A DNA stretch of 64,000 nucleotides from Nitrospira sp. CG24C (GTDB lineage: Bacteria; Nitrospirota; Nitrospiria; Nitrospirales; Nitrospiraceae), in assembly GCA_002869885.2 (NCBI GenBank), contig NEWR02000016.1, positions 101,742-165,741 on the forward strand, written 5' to 3'. Numbering within the stretch: position 1 is the first letter of the stretch; each line of letters begins with the position of its first letter. The position numbers were made by a program, and so were the translations under genes. The notes under the pieces are model-generated. The model was not told where the DNA came from. It made no database searches and saw nothing but the letters and a program-made list of their open reading frames with translations. Below are positions 36,341 to 44,996 of this stretch, piece by piece.

Positions 36341-36850
36341 ATGATGAGCGCTCTGGTACCTCGCGAACGGATTGAGCAGACAATCCTCCTGATCCGTGGT
36401 CATAACGTGATGCTGGATAGCGATTTGGCTCAGCTCTACGGCGTCACAGTGGGAAGATTGAACGAAGCCGTCAAAAGAAATGAGGATCGTTTTCCCGGTG
36501 ATTTCATGTTCCAGTTGACAAAAGCGGAATTTGAAAACTTGAAATCGCAAATTGCGATATCAAGTTCGAAGTGGGGTGGTAGAAGGCATGCGCCCTATGC
36601 CTTTACCGAACAGGGTGTGGCAATGCTATCCAGCGTGTTGCGAAGCAAGCGTGCGGTTGAGGTGAACATCGCCATTATGCGTACCTTTGTTCGCCTGCGC
36701 GAGATGATCAGTTCGAACAAAGCCCTTGCCCGACGCCTCACAGATCTTGAAAAGAAGTATGATGGCCAGTTTCAAGTCGTGTTCGAGGCCATTCGGGAAT
36801 TGATGGCAGAGCCCACGCCAAGATCCCGCCGCATCGGATTCAAGACTTGA
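36341..36850 (+). CDS. ORF6N/KilA-N domain protein
   Basis: A 169-residue protein with the ORF6N pattern: [19 protein letters not shown], then [19 protein letters not shown] and [17 protein letters not shown]-terminal coiled coil ([15 protein letters not shown]) follows. ORF6N/KilA-N proteins are often phage or mobile-element regulators of unknown mechanism. It is isolated, and its 3' end overlaps the DUF3386 gene tail by 11 bases. It may be a horizontally acquired orphan. Confidence 0.8.
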   Translation: MMSALVPRERIEQTILLIRGHNVMLDSDLAQLYGVTVGRLNEAVKRNEDRFPGDFMFQLTKAEFENLKSQIAISSSKWGGRRHAPYAFTEQGVAMLSSVLRSKRAVEVNIAIMRTFVRLREMISSNKALARRLTDLEKKYDGQFQVVFEAIRELMAEPTPRSRRIGFKT

Positions 36851-37427
36851 GGGAACAGGAGAATGGGAAGGGTAGCCTGGTCGTCCTCCTGCTCGCGGAA
36901 CGCGCACGATAGGAATGTGCTCGTTCGACGCGCGCAATCGAGGATCGACCAGGCTGGGTGACGGAGCTTTCTTCGACGTTGATCGTAAAGGCGAAGGGGG
37001 TCATGCCGGGGTGCGCCATCGTGCGATTGATCTGGGTGATGCGATGATCTTTGACGCGATAAAACGAGTTCGACCCATGAATGATCAGTTTCGTGCCGAA
37101 CGGGTGCCTGTCTTCTTCCATCGTCAATGAATACTTGCCGTCGGATTCCTCGAAGGTTCGTGGGCCACGGTGCACCGCGATCATGCCGAGCTGCTCCTGT
37201 GCCCACTTCTGCACGTCGGCATCTCCCAGTTGAACCGACACTTCACGAGGGCCTTTCACCATGACGGGGCCGCTGGTTTCTTTTCCGTTCACATTCACCG
37301 TTAGATCGGCGGTGAATCCCTTAAAGTCCTTCTGCCAGCGCGAGGTCTTTTCGAACGCTTGTCGAAGTATCTCGCGGGCCTTCGGATCGTCGGCGACGGT
37401 GGGCTGATTCGGCTTCTGATGTTCCAT
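36840..37427 (-). CDS. DUF3386-like protein with repeat-derived C-terminus
   Basis: A 195-residue protein; residues 15-150 follow the DUF3386 pattern ([56 protein letters not shown]). The last 40 residues, from about [10 protein letters not shown] on, are encoded by a family B repeat (36873-36965) and are Arg/Ser-rich, unlike the family. So the original 3' end appears to have been replaced. AGGAGA lies 8 nt before the ATG at 37427. It may not be functional. Confidence 0.75.
   Translation of the reverse strand: MEHQKPNQPTVADDPKAREILRQAFEKTSRWQKDFKGFTADLTVNVNGKETSGPVMVKGPREVSVQLGDADVQKWAQEQLGMIAVHRGPRTFEESDGKYSLTMEEDRHPFGTKLIIHGSNSFYRVKDHRITQINRTMAHPGMTPFAFTINVEESSVTQPGRSSIARVERAHSYRARSASRRTTRLPFPFSCSLKS
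36873..36965. repeat. family B hairpin repeat, copy 3
   Basis: Arms TAGCCTGGTCGTCCTC (36873-36888) and GAGGATCGACCAGGCT (36950-36965) pair. The core (GCTCGCGGAACGCGCAC, then GTGCTCGTTCGACGCGC) matches the other copies. It lies inside the DUF3386 coding frame. Confidence 0.8.
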
Positions 37428-37521
37428 TGGGTAGTCTCCTTCGTGAATCGAGTTGTCGAGCTAGTGGTGCATTATACGCTTGGGGCAAAACGTGCCACAA
37501 GCGCTGGCAGATGCGCGATCC

Positions 37522-37580
37522 AAAGTTCGAAGTTCGGGGTTCGATGTTCCGAAAACCTCGAACTTCGCACCTCGAACCCT
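37522..37580. repeat. GTTCGAAGTTCG phrase hairpin, copy 1
   Basis: AAAGTTCGAAGTTCGGGG and onward pairs with CTCGAACTTCGCACCTCG, forming a stem of about 25 nt. A relative is at 54122-54185. It lies in the gap before the Lys-rich protein. Confidence 0.7.
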
Positions 37581-37704
37581 CGTCCGTCTCCCTTTCCTAC
37601 CCGCCTCGCGCGGGCATCCTGCGAAGGTGATAGAAACCATTACATAATTCGGGTATACTTCGCCGCGCGAGGGCTCTATGCCCACGTAGAACGAAAGGAC
37701 AGAC

Positions 37705-38109
37705 ATGGAACGACGGGCTGCTTCCCATACTGAAGAAGAAGAGATGAATCATCGCCGACGGTTGCTGAATGCCGCGAAGAGAGGCGATCAGAAGGCCATT
37801 GGCAAGCTCTTAGAGCTCTACCAGGTGCGGATTTACAGTGGCGATATGGTGACGAAGATGAATAAAACATCCGCGACACACAAACTTCAGGCTCAACTTG
37901 CAGAAGGGAAGCCAGTGAAGGGTGGGTCGGGAGGGCACGGCAAGAAGACTGCGCCGGTGAAGCCTGGTTCTCCGAAACTCAAACATGCGAAGCCGGCTCC
38001 AGTAAAAGCTACACCTGCGAAAGCCAAATCGCATCCTGTCGTTTCGAAAGGAAAGCCTAAGCCAAAATCTCGGCCGGTAAAATCCGCTGCAAAGAAGCGC
38101 AAGAAGTAG
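37705..38109 (+). CDS. small basic protein with histone H1-like tail
   Basis: A 134-residue protein. The first 50 residues form a helical region (MNHRRRLLNAAKRGDQ, then GKLLELYQVR). From residue 60 on it is almost only Lys, Pro, Ala, Ser and Gly (KPVKGGSGGHG, PAPVKATPAKAK), like bacterial histone H1-type tails that bind nucleic acid. AAGGA is 6 nt upstream of the ATG. Binding to DNA or RNA is inferred from composition only. Confidence 0.7.
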   Translation: MERRAASHTEEEEMNHRRRLLNAAKRGDQKAIGKLLELYQVRIYSGDMVTKMNKTSATHKLQAQLAEGKPVKGGSGGHGKKTAPVKPGSPKLKHAKPAPVKATPAKAKSHPVVSKGKPKPKSRPVKSAAKKRKK

Positions 38110-38206
38110 CAGGCCTTCGATTATTCTCCTTCGCCAAATACCCCGTGGCTGCCGGCCTTCGTAGCCAAAGTGACTACTTCGGCGGAGTAGGCTGCTACGG
38201 GGAGCT

Positions 38207-38503
38207 TCATTGCACGGCCACTCGTAGTCCCCCTCCACCAAGTTTTGCTGCGATCTCTTCCGCTTCTGCCAGCGTACCTGCGAACACGATGGCTTCCCCA
38301 TCATGGTCGATTTTCCACGCAAGCTCAAAGGCCTTTGTGGGGTTCATGCCAGGAATGTATTGGCAAAAAAGTGCGATGACCTGTTCATAGGTGTGACATT
38401 CGCAGTTGAATACGATCACGCGCGCATCGACCCCAGCACTTGTGTCGACGCTGGTGGTCTCTGTCGGAACTGGGGTCGCGAAGGGGGTCTTTGTGCCGGC
38501 CAT
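38207..38503 (-). CDS. clpS: ATP-dependent Clp protease adaptor ClpS-like
   Basis: A 98-residue protein with a disordered Thr/Pro-rich N-terminus and a ClpS-like core (RVIVFNCECHTYEQVIALF, then AFELAWKIDHDGEAIVFAG). ClpS hands N-degron substrates to ClpA/ClpC. The usual NDD at the N-degron pocket reads NCE here, so it may be a divergent member. No clpA is adjacent. Confidence 0.75.
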   Translation of the reverse strand: MAGTKTPFATPVPTETTSVDTSAGVDARVIVFNCECHTYEQVIALFCQYIPGMNPTKAFELAWKIDHDGEAIVFAGTLAEAEEIAAKLGGGGLRVAVQ

Positions 38504-38536
38504 GGAGACGAATACTAACAGACTTGGCTGTATTTT

Positions 38537-39214
38537 TTAATAGCCTACCCGGATAACCAGGAGATTGGTTTTCGGCCAATTTTCTCGGACACAGGATTGC
38601 GCATAGAGCGCGAAATGAGCGGGGGAGTCTGTAACTGGTTCGAGCTGGTTGGTCAGGGCGAGGGTCTGTGTATAGACGAGTGAGGCGGATGTTTTCACGA
38701 GGGCGAGCCCATATTCATAGTGGTACCCCTCTTCAAGGGTGAGGCGCCTCTTCGAGAGGGCTCTCACCTGATCGAGAGCATAGGAGTGCTGTCTAAACGA
38801 ATCGTCCATGAGGCGTAGAAGTGCGGCGGGGCCTGGTACGAGACTGTCGCCGATACGAAGACTATGGGATGGCTCGAACAGTCCACGTTGGAGGCGGCGG
38901 TCCCGGCGAAGCGCTTGGTGAAAGCATGCGCGCCATTCAAGATCATGCAGGTCGCGATCGATGGCGGCTGCCATAGCCGATGAAAGCGGCCCACTCACAT
39001 CATAGCCCTGCACGAGGCGTCCGGAGTCGACGAGGTCTGGAAAGCTCATACCCATCCGGTCTTGAAACGCCGTTATCCCGGACATGGGGGTCAATTGCAG
39101 GGCCATGAAATCGCGAAAGTGGACTGACGCAAAGCGAGCCAGGAGCCGTGCCAAGGTTTCCGGGTGGCAGAGGTGAAAGGGGTAGAACAGGGCATGGGGT
39201 TGATTTATCGACAA
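38537..39214 (-). CDS. hypothetical protein
   Basis: A 225-residue protein of unknown family beginning at a TTG (39214), with no signal peptide. Visible features include HPETLARLLARFASVHF, the Arg-rich stretch RRDRRLQRG and a C-terminal ENWPKTNLLVIRVGY. It lies head-to-head with the cax gene, with about 28 bases between the start codons. I find no functional clue. Confidence 0.6.
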   Translation of the reverse strand: MSINQPHALFYPFHLCHPETLARLLARFASVHFRDFMALQLTPMSGITAFQDRMGMSFPDLVDSGRLVQGYDVSGPLSSAMAAAIDRDLHDLEWRACFHQALRRDRRLQRGLFEPSHSLRIGDSLVPGPAALLRLMDDSFRQHSYALDQVRALSKRRLTLEEGYHYEYGLALVKTSASLVYTQTLALTNQLEPVTDSPAHFALYAQSCVRENWPKTNLLVIRVGY

Positions 39215-39242
39215 AATTTCACCGTCATGTTAGGGTTTGCCT

Positions 39243-40316
39243 GTGCGATATCTCTTCACGTCGTGGCTTGATTTCCTGCTCATCTTTGTCCCGGTGACGG
39301 TCGCGCTCGAAGTCCTTCGCGCCGATCCACTGCTGGTCTTCGTGTCGGCTGGATTGGCCATTATTCCCCTGGCGGGCCTGCTGGGACGGGCTACCGAGCA
39401 TTTGACGACCCATGTCGGCGCCGGTATCGGCGCGTTGCTCAATGCCTCGCTCGGCAATGCCGCGGAATTGATTATCGCATTGGTGGCTCTGCGCGAGGGC
39501 CTTCACGATGTCGTCAAAGCCTCTCTCACCGGCTCGATCCTGGGCAATATCCTCCTCGTGCTCGGTGTCGCCATGTTTGCCGGCGGGGTGAAGTACGAGC
39601 AGCAGAAGTTTAACCGGACCGCTGCCGGAATGGGCGCCAGTCTCCTGCTCCTGGCTGCCGTGGGTCTCATCATTCCCGCGCTCTTCCATGTCACCGCTGC
39701 CGATCGTGGCGTCGAGGTGGAGCAAAAGTTGAGCCTCACGATCTCATTTGTCTTATTCGCCATATATGTCGCAAGCCTGTTGTTTACATTGAAGACGCAT
39801 CGTCATCTGTTTGCCGGAGAGGCCCATAATGCGTCGGACCTCGGAGAGCAACCCTGGACCCGTCGCGCATCGATTACGGTACTCACGGTGGTGACCTGTC
39901 TCGTGGCCTTGATGAGCGAAATGCTGATTGGGGCGCTGGAGCCGGCTTCGCATCAGCTTGGACTCACGCAAGTCTTTGTCGGCGTCATTCTGGTCGCTCT
40001 GATCGGTAATGCGGCTGAACATTCCACGGCGGTCATGGTGGCGTGGAAAAACAAGATGGACCTCGCCTATGGTATTGCAGTCGGGTCCAGCCTGCAGATT
40101 GCGTTGCTCGTTGCCCCATTGCTCGTCTTCGCCAGTTATTTCTTCGGAACGCCGTTGGATCTGATCTTCACACCGTTCGAGGTGGCTGCGGTGACGGTCT
40201 CGGTCCTGATCGTGGGATTTGTGGCGATGGACGGAGAATCGAACTGGATGGAAGGTGTGATGTTGATCGGGGTCTACCTGATGCTGGCTATTGCCTTTTT
40301 CTTTATACCAGCGTAG
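39243..40316 (+). CDS. cax: calcium/proton antiporter (CaCA family, CAX type)
   Basis: A 357-residue inner-membrane protein with about 11 membrane segments. The two CAX signature repeats are present: [16 protein letters not shown] and [18 protein letters not shown], with the conserved acidic Glu in each. The GTG at 39243 has AGGG 7 nt upstream. It exports Ca2+ in exchange for protons (family knowledge). A family A repeat begins at its stop codon. Confidence 0.92.
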   Translation: MRYLFTSWLDFLLIFVPVTVALEVLRADPLLVFVSAGLAIIPLAGLLGRATEHLTTHVGAGIGALLNASLGNAAELIIALVALREGLHDVVKASLTGSILGNILLVLGVAMFAGGVKYEQQKFNRTAAGMGASLLLLAAVGLIIPALFHVTAADRGVEVEQKLSLTISFVLFAIYVASLLFTLKTHRHLFAGEAHNASDLGEQPWTRRASITVLTVVTCLVALMSEMLIGALEPASHQLGLTQVFVGVILVALIGNAAEHSTAVMVAWKNKMDLAYGIAVGSSLQIALLVAPLLVFASYFFGTPLDLIFTPFEVAAVTVSVLIVGFVAMDGESNWMEGVMLIGVYLMLAIAFFFIPA

Positions 40317-40531
40317 CAGGATGCTGAAAAAGCCGGCTTTCTCACCCGCCCAACCCCTGCGCGCCGAGACGCGCTTTTCCCGAGCTTCGTTCTCACCTCA
40401 AAAGCATCCTCAACGTAGCCCACGTGGCGAACAAGCTGTCTTGGCAGCTTGGGGTGGGCGGGTGAGAAATGCTACGCCTCCGGTGCTTTCATCGGCTGCG
40501 GCCTTGCTGGCAGGCTTTTTGAGCATCCTGC
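40316..40531. repeat. family A repeat, copy 4, with a family C segment
   Basis: Ends GCAGGATGCTGAAAAAG and CTTTTTGAGCATCCTGC. Inside, TTCTCACCCGCCCAACCCC and CTGCGCGCCGAGACGCGC match, inverted, the family C segment at about 6269-6325; the inner GGGGTGGGCGGGTGAGAA pairs back to it. Next come CTCAACGTAGCCC and GGCTGCGGCCTTGCTGGC, shared with copies 1 and 5. It lies on the cax stop codon. Confidence 0.78.
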
Positions 40532-40595
40532 GAGATAAACCACATGAATACGATGACCAGACAAGCCGGGCTTGTCTCACGAGGCTATCCTCGTC

Positions 40596-40808
40596 TCAGA
40601 ATTTATCCATGTCGATGACTTCCGTGGCCTCCCACAGATTCTTCAGCTCAGCGTCCGCCGATTCCTTCACGCGATCCTCTTCCGTCTCCTCGCCGAACTG
40701 AACTGTTTGTGTTGGCACAGGCGGTTTCTGTTCGGACGGGGACGAGTCTGCCTCTGGGGGCGACGGCTGCCTACTTCGCTTCTTGGCCGGGTCCATATTG
40801 ACAGGCAT
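40596..40808 (-). CDS. small acidic hypothetical protein
   Basis: 70 residues, Pro/Ser/Glu-rich with a disordered N-terminus (KKRSRQPSPPEADSS) and a helical C-terminus (ADAELKNLWEATEVIDMD). GGAG is 5 nt upstream of the ATG. No family is recognised. Being short and low-complexity it could be spurious, but codon use and start support it moderately. Confidence 0.45.
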   Translation of the reverse strand: MPVNMDPAKKRSRQPSPPEADSSPSEQKPPVPTQTVQFGEETEEDRVKESADAELKNLWEATEVIDMDKF

Positions 40809-40890
40809 GGTAGCTCCGAAGTGATGGGTGTTCAGTGTCCACCCGATCCAATGACAAAGTCAATCGAGCGTCGGGATCGTTAGTCAGAGA

Positions 40891-40962
40891 GGTTTGTCTG
40901 GTTTTTCTTGTTTATCTGGTTCAACCAAACAAACGAGACAAACAAAATAAACCAGATGAACC
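40891..40962. repeat. family D (AACCAAATA phrase) hairpin, copy 3
   Basis: GGTTTGTCTGGTTTTTCTTG and onward to 40921 is followed by AACCAAACAAACGAGACAAA and ACCAGATGAACC to 40962. Imperfect arms. It ends next to the stop codon of the minus-strand hemW gene and probably serves as its terminator. Confidence 0.7.
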
Positions 40963-40971
40963 AGTTTGCTG

Positions 40972-42108
40972 TTAATACAGCTGCCCGGCGATGGTGTCGG
41001 CCTGAAGAAGCCCTCGCGCCGTTAGCCTGCTGCGCTCACCGTCTTCTTCGATCAACTGTTGTGCTAATAAACGTGCGGTGATTGTTGCATGCCCATAGTT
41101 CGCTGCATGCTGATGAAGATGCTGTGAGGGAATGCCTCGAATGAGACGTAACCCGAAAATCACGGCGTCACGAAGCTGTTCTTCTTCCGAAAGTCTAGTG
41201 CGATCTTCAATAGGTAGGCGGCTTTCTGCGAGAGATGTGTTGTAGGCCGCGAGGTCGGCGACATTGCCGAATCTTATTCTGTCCAGATAGGACTGTGCGC
41301 TTGGGCCGAATCCAAGGTATTCGCCGTTGGTCCAATAGAGCATATTGTGCCGACAAGCATATCCAGGTTTGGCATAGTTCGATACTTCGTACCGCTCATA
41401 ACCGGCATCGCCGAGCATCTGTTGGGTTGCCTCATCCATTTCAATCTGAAGACCTTCATCCGGAGCCGGACTCAGTTGGCGTTGGATGTTGGAAGCGAGC
41501 CTCGTGTCTTCTTCGACCGTTAGGGCATAGGCGGACAGGTGTGTCGGCTTCAGCGTCAGACAGTGGGCCAATGTCCGTTTCCAGCCCGCTAGACTCTGGC
41601 CGGGCAGCCCATACATTAAATCAAGGTTGATGTTGCTGAATCCGACGGCTCTGGCCTGAGTCATTGCCGTGACGGTTTCACTCACGGCGCCGGGCCGTCC
41701 GATTCTGGCCAGGTCGCCATCCTCCATCGATTCCGCGCCGAAACTCATGCGGGTGACGCCGGCTTGATACAGTTGTACGAGATCCTGCTCAGCGATCGTG
41801 GAGGGGTGTGACTCAACGGTAATTTCACAGTCTGAAGCGAGCGTGAAATGTTTACGAACCTCTGACAGGATTGCGATCAGCTGAGCCGCTGCGAGTGTCG
41901 TTGGTGTGCCGCCACCGAAATAGACAGATTGGATGGGACGGCCTGTCGCCACGTGTTGTTGCGCCGACAGTCCGATCTCATGCATGAGAGACCGGACAAA
42001 GGTTTCTGCGCGGCTTTCATGATAAATTTCAAGATAGAAAGCACAGAAGTCGCATCGCTGCCGGCAGAAGGGGATGTGGAGGTACAGACCGAGGGGAGGG
42101 AGTATCAT
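40972..42108 (-). CDS. hemW: radical SAM heme chaperone HemW-like
   Basis: A 378-residue protein. The radical SAM cluster CxxxCxxC is in FCRQRCDFCAFYLE, and HemW-type features follow (VYFGGGTPTTL, TVESHPSTI, GAESMEDGDLARIGR, LDLMYGLPGQS and NYAKPGYACRHNMLYW). It is a proposed heme chaperone, formerly annotated as oxygen-independent coproporphyrinogen oxidase. The ATG at 42108 overlaps the upstream stop by one base (TGATG); a GTG at 42111 is an alternative. Confidence 0.88.
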   Translation of the reverse strand: MILPPLGLYLHIPFCRQRCDFCAFYLEIYHESRAETFVRSLMHEIGLSAQQHVATGRPIQSVYFGGGTPTTLAAAQLIAILSEVRKHFTLASDCEITVESHPSTIAEQDLVQLYQAGVTRMSFGAESMEDGDLARIGRPGAVSETVTAMTQARAVGFSNINLDLMYGLPGQSLAGWKRTLAHCLTLKPTHLSAYALTVEEDTRLASNIQRQLSPAPDEGLQIEMDEATQQMLGDAGYERYEVSNYAKPGYACRHNMLYWTNGEYLGFGPSAQSYLDRIRFGNVADLAAYNTSLAESRLPIEDRTRLSEEEQLRDAVIFGLRLIRGIPSQHLHQHAANYGHATITARLLAQQLIEEDGERSRLTARGLLQADTIAGQLY

Positions 42109-42377
42109 CACGACAGGCTGAATCCTTGTGGTTTTGAAAAATCCCTGGCGAGGACGATTTCAATTTCATCTGCCGGGGACTTCCCGCGATTGCGTACATG
42201 CGTCTGCCAGGATTTGTGCTGACGCAACGATTCGAACAGCACCTTGAGCAGATCCGGCTTGATCCGCACTTCCCACTCTCGCACCCAGGCCTGGTTGTCT
42301 TCTTCACCCTCATAGTCGTCGGGAAACGAAGCCTCCAGGTTGAACTGAAGGATAAAAGTTTTTTCTTCCTGGTACAT
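42108..42377 (-). CDS. small conserved-looking hypothetical protein
   Basis: 89 residues with an acidic, Trp-containing core (FPDDYEGEEDNQAWVREWEV). AAGGAG is 4 nt upstream of the ATG at 42377. It overlaps hemW, suggesting a two-gene operon. No family was recognised and no signal peptide is present. Confidence 0.65.
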   Translation of the reverse strand: MYQEEKTFILQFNLEASFPDDYEGEEDNQAWVREWEVRIKPDLLKVLFESLRQHKSWQTHVRNRGKSPADEIEIVLARDFSKPQGFSLS

Positions 42378-42455
42378 ACAACTCCTTGACGCCTGCCCGA
42401 TTGCGAAGTGATCGGCCCGCTCTTATAATGTCTCTCTGAACAAGGAGAACGATCC

Positions 42456-42683
42456 ATGCCTATCTTCGAATATGTCTGTGGCGAATGCAATCATCGATTC
42501 GAGCTGTTGGTGTATGGCTCAACAGAAGCTGCCTGTCCAAAGTGCAAGACCACGAAGTTGGAGAAACAAATCTCTTCGTTCGGAGTCGGTGGCACAGATG
42601 GATGGGTGTTGCCAGGTAATGGTGGAGGCGCCTGCGGAAGTTGCGGTGACCCGCGCGGCCCCGGTTCCTGTTCCACGAATTGA
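42456..42683 (+). CDS. FmdB-family zinc-ribbon protein
   Basis: 75 residues starting MPIFEYVCGEC, with CGEC and CPKC zinc-binding knuckles as in FmdB regulatory-type proteins. The C-terminus is a Gly/Ser/Cys-rich tail with CGSCGD and an extra Cys. It is coupled (TGATG) to the next gene. The function of the family is poorly known. Confidence 0.85.
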   Translation: MPIFEYVCGECNHRFELLVYGSTEAACPKCKTTKLEKQISSFGVGGTDGWVLPGNGGGACGSCGDPRGPGSCSTN

Positions 42684-43006
42684 TGATGGAGTCCGGCGAC
42701 CAGGCTTTGCAGCGTGCCATCGCCACCATCTCTCAGTCCGACCCGCTCGTCAAATTGCTCAATCAAGTAATGCTTGGCCGGATGAAGCCTACCGATGCCG
42801 GGCTGCGCGCCGTGACCGATTCCTGGTTAGATACCTATAGAAAAACTATTGAGTCCGGTGGATTCACCAGGCAGGCCTTGCGTCGCATCGATCCATGCCC
42901 TCGTCTGGCAATGCTGATCGAATGTGGACTGTTGACTGGTGAGCAGCAGACGGTCACTGCTCTCCGCCAGAGCTTTGAACGGGCCGTTGCCAACGCAACG
43001 GAGTGA
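42683..43006 (+). CDS. hypothetical helical protein
   Basis: About 107 residues, all helical, with the pattern QALQRAIATISQSDPLVKLL and a Cys pair around IDPCPRLAMLIECG. ATG at 42683 overlaps the FmdB stop. No family was recognised. It may act with the FmdB-like protein. Confidence 0.6.
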   Translation: MMESGDQALQRAIATISQSDPLVKLLNQVMLGRMKPTDAGLRAVTDSWLDTYRKTIESGGFTRQALRRIDPCPRLAMLIECGLLTGEQQTVTALRQSFERAVANATE

Positions 43007-43015
43007 TTTTATCCC

Positions 43016-43705
43016 ATGAGGGCTCTCTGGGTCATCACGGTTCTATTCCTGACCGTAGGTTTGAGTGGAGAAGGGTGGGCTGAAGACTCGCTCGGTACGA
43101 AACCGCTCCTGACGATCACGCGCAAGGATCTTTCTACGGTCCTGCCTTCGGGCTGCCATATCCTGACCGATCCTCACTCCATTGAACAGTTTCTTAACGC
43201 ACTGGACGGAACTCCTCCGGACTGGGGCCTAGTCTATGGTCATGGACATCACGATTCTGGCCTCGATGAGCGATTATTTACCCTGAATCGGGAACGGGAT
43301 GCGAAGCGTGCGGGGAAGGAGGCGCTTCAGTGGACGGTGGTCTTTCTCTGGTCTGGAGAACTGTCTCGCTATGAGCCAACGGCGGGCGGGTTTAGTATCG
43401 CCATAGGACCGATCTTCACAGCCACCAGATGGGGCCTGGTCCGATTCAAAGCTGAGGATATGCCGGGCAATCTGATGGTGATTCCCGATCCCAGCCAGCG
43501 TGAATCGTTTCGACGGAAACTCAAGAACGGTGAGAAGATTGAAGTCGATGTCGCCATGACCGGCAGGCTTATTCCAGAAGAATCCATCGTCTATGATTTT
43601 TCGCATGACCAGGAGGGGCTCGGTATCATCATGCCGGTAGTGCGAATCGAGCGAATCGATTATCTAGCTCGCAGTATTCATGACGGTTCGTCGCGAAATC
43701 GCTGA
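43016..43705 (+). CDS. secreted hypothetical protein
   Basis: A 229-residue exported protein with a signal peptide (ends GEGWAED). The mature part includes the motif LVYGHGHHDSGLDERLFTLN with three His in a row of four, and VDVAMTGRLIPEES near the end. It may bind metal. No family was recognised. It follows the helical protein by 10 bases. Confidence 0.65.
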   Translation: MRALWVITVLFLTVGLSGEGWAEDSLGTKPLLTITRKDLSTVLPSGCHILTDPHSIEQFLNALDGTPPDWGLVYGHGHHDSGLDERLFTLNRERDAKRAGKEALQWTVVFLWSGELSRYEPTAGGFSIAIGPIFTATRWGLVRFKAEDMPGNLMVIPDPSQRESFRRKLKNGEKIEVDVAMTGRLIPEESIVYDFSHDQEGLGIIMPVVRIERIDYLARSIHDGSSRNR

Positions 43706-43736
43706 GCCGCGTCGCGAGATCGCCGACGAAGGTTCT

Positions 43737-44462
43737 CTATGTTCGCTCAGAAGAGCAAGGTAGGGGTTCTGAACGATCGAAGTGCGCCATATCGCCGAAG
43801 TTCGAACAGACTGGATGGGCAGTGCCTGCATTGGTGCCAGCCCGCACAATCTGCGTCGTATTGAAGCCTGCCTCTGCGGCTGCATCTAATTCCGCCTCGA
43901 TGTCCGACAGAAAGAGAATGTCTTTAGAGGAGAGGGTGAGTATCTGGCCAATGCGCCGGTAGGAAGCCGACTCGGTTTTTGCTCCTATGCTCGTATCGAA
44001 GAAGTTGGAAAACAGGCCTGTGAGATCGCCGTCGGTTGTATGTTCGACGAGTAGACGTTGTGCCTGTTCCGATCCCGAAGAATAGAGGGCTAGCCGGAGA
44101 CCGTTTCTCCGCCAACGGTTGAGCACAGGAACCACATCTTCATACAGACCGGGAGTAAAGGCGCCTGCTCGGTAGCCCTCATGCCAGATCATGCCTTGAA
44201 TGGCCTTCAATCCCGGGTGTTTGCGGTCCTCTTCGATCCACCGACAGAGGATACCGGGGAGCTCTTCATAAGAGGGCCGTCGTCCAAGCTCCTGCGCCAC
44301 GGTGTCCTGACAGGCTTCCGCCCATTGGCGAAGGGCCGGCACATCCTGTTGCTCTCGCAGGAAGGCGGCTAATCGATGCTTTGCATAGGGAAAGAGAACC
44401 TCGCGGACGAATGCCACGGAGATAATGGTCCCTTCGATATCCATGAGCACGCAGCGAATCAT
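43737..44462 (-). CDS. mtnC: enolase-phosphatase E1 (acireductone synthase)
   Basis: A 241-residue HAD-family enzyme of methionine salvage: enolises and dephosphorylates 2,3-diketo-5-methylthiopentyl-1-phosphate to acireductone. HAD motif 1 DIEGTI, motif 2 LYSSGSEQAQ and motif 4 FLSDIEAELDAA are present. It is the third gene of the mtnB-mtnD-mtnC operon, 10 bases after mtnD. Confidence 0.92.
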   Translation of the reverse strand: MIRCVLMDIEGTIISVAFVREVLFPYAKHRLAAFLREQQDVPALRQWAEACQDTVAQELGRRPSYEELPGILCRWIEEDRKHPGLKAIQGMIWHEGYRAGAFTPGLYEDVVPVLNRWRRNGLRLALYSSGSEQAQRLLVEHTTDGDLTGLFSNFFDTSIGAKTESASYRRIGQILTLSSKDILFLSDIEAELDAAAEAGFNTTQIVRAGTNAGTAHPVCSNFGDMAHFDRSEPLPCSSERT

Positions 44463-44471
44463 AGTCCGACG

Positions 44472-44996
44472 TTATCGATAGCGTTGTTCAATGCCGGATT
44501 CGGTGTATTGGGGCACCCAGCCGGCCTGGTTGGTGAAAACTCTGATCGCGCAGACGTAGGGGTGGGTGCCGAGATCGAACCAATGTTTCGTGTCGGCGGG
44601 AACAGAAACCAGATCCCCCTGCTCGCAGAACAAGGCGAATACCTCATCCTCTACGCCTTCCTTATGGAACCAGAACTGTCCTTGCCCCTCGACGAAGTAG
44701 CGGATCTCGTCTTCTGAATGGGTGTGCTCCCGTAGAAATTTTTCCCGGATGGCGGGGAGGTTCGGCGTATCGGGCGTGACGCGTACGACATCCGAAGTCC
44801 GATACCCATGTTTCTCCATGAAGGGCTTGAGCCACTGATTGCAGGCTGCCAGCACTTGTGTATCGGTCGCGTCGCTCGGAAGGCCGGTGTCTGTTGGCCA
44901 TCGTTGGTAGAAGATTCCGCGCTGGTCGAGAAACAGGCGGATCGCCTGCTCATCGGCGAGCAGCATATTCTTGTCAGGCATTCGCAGGGTAGCCAT
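44472..44996 (-). CDS. mtnD: acireductone dioxygenase
   Basis: A 174-residue cupin metalloenzyme that oxidises acireductone to the keto acid precursor of methionine and formate (Fe form). Metal ligands lie in REHTHSEDEIRYF (HxHxxxE) and the later VPADTKHWFD. The ATG at 44996 overlaps the mtnB end by 23 bases. The reading frame is open further upstream but that part lies inside mtnB and is not coding. Confidence 0.92.
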   Translation of the reverse strand: MATLRMPDKNMLLADEQAIRLFLDQRGIFYQRWPTDTGLPSDATDTQVLAACNQWLKPFMEKHGYRTSDVVRVTPDTPNLPAIREKFLREHTHSEDEIRYFVEGQGQFWFHKEGVEDEVFALFCEQGDLVSVPADTKHWFDLGTHPYVCAIRVFTNQAGWVPQYTESGIEQRYR

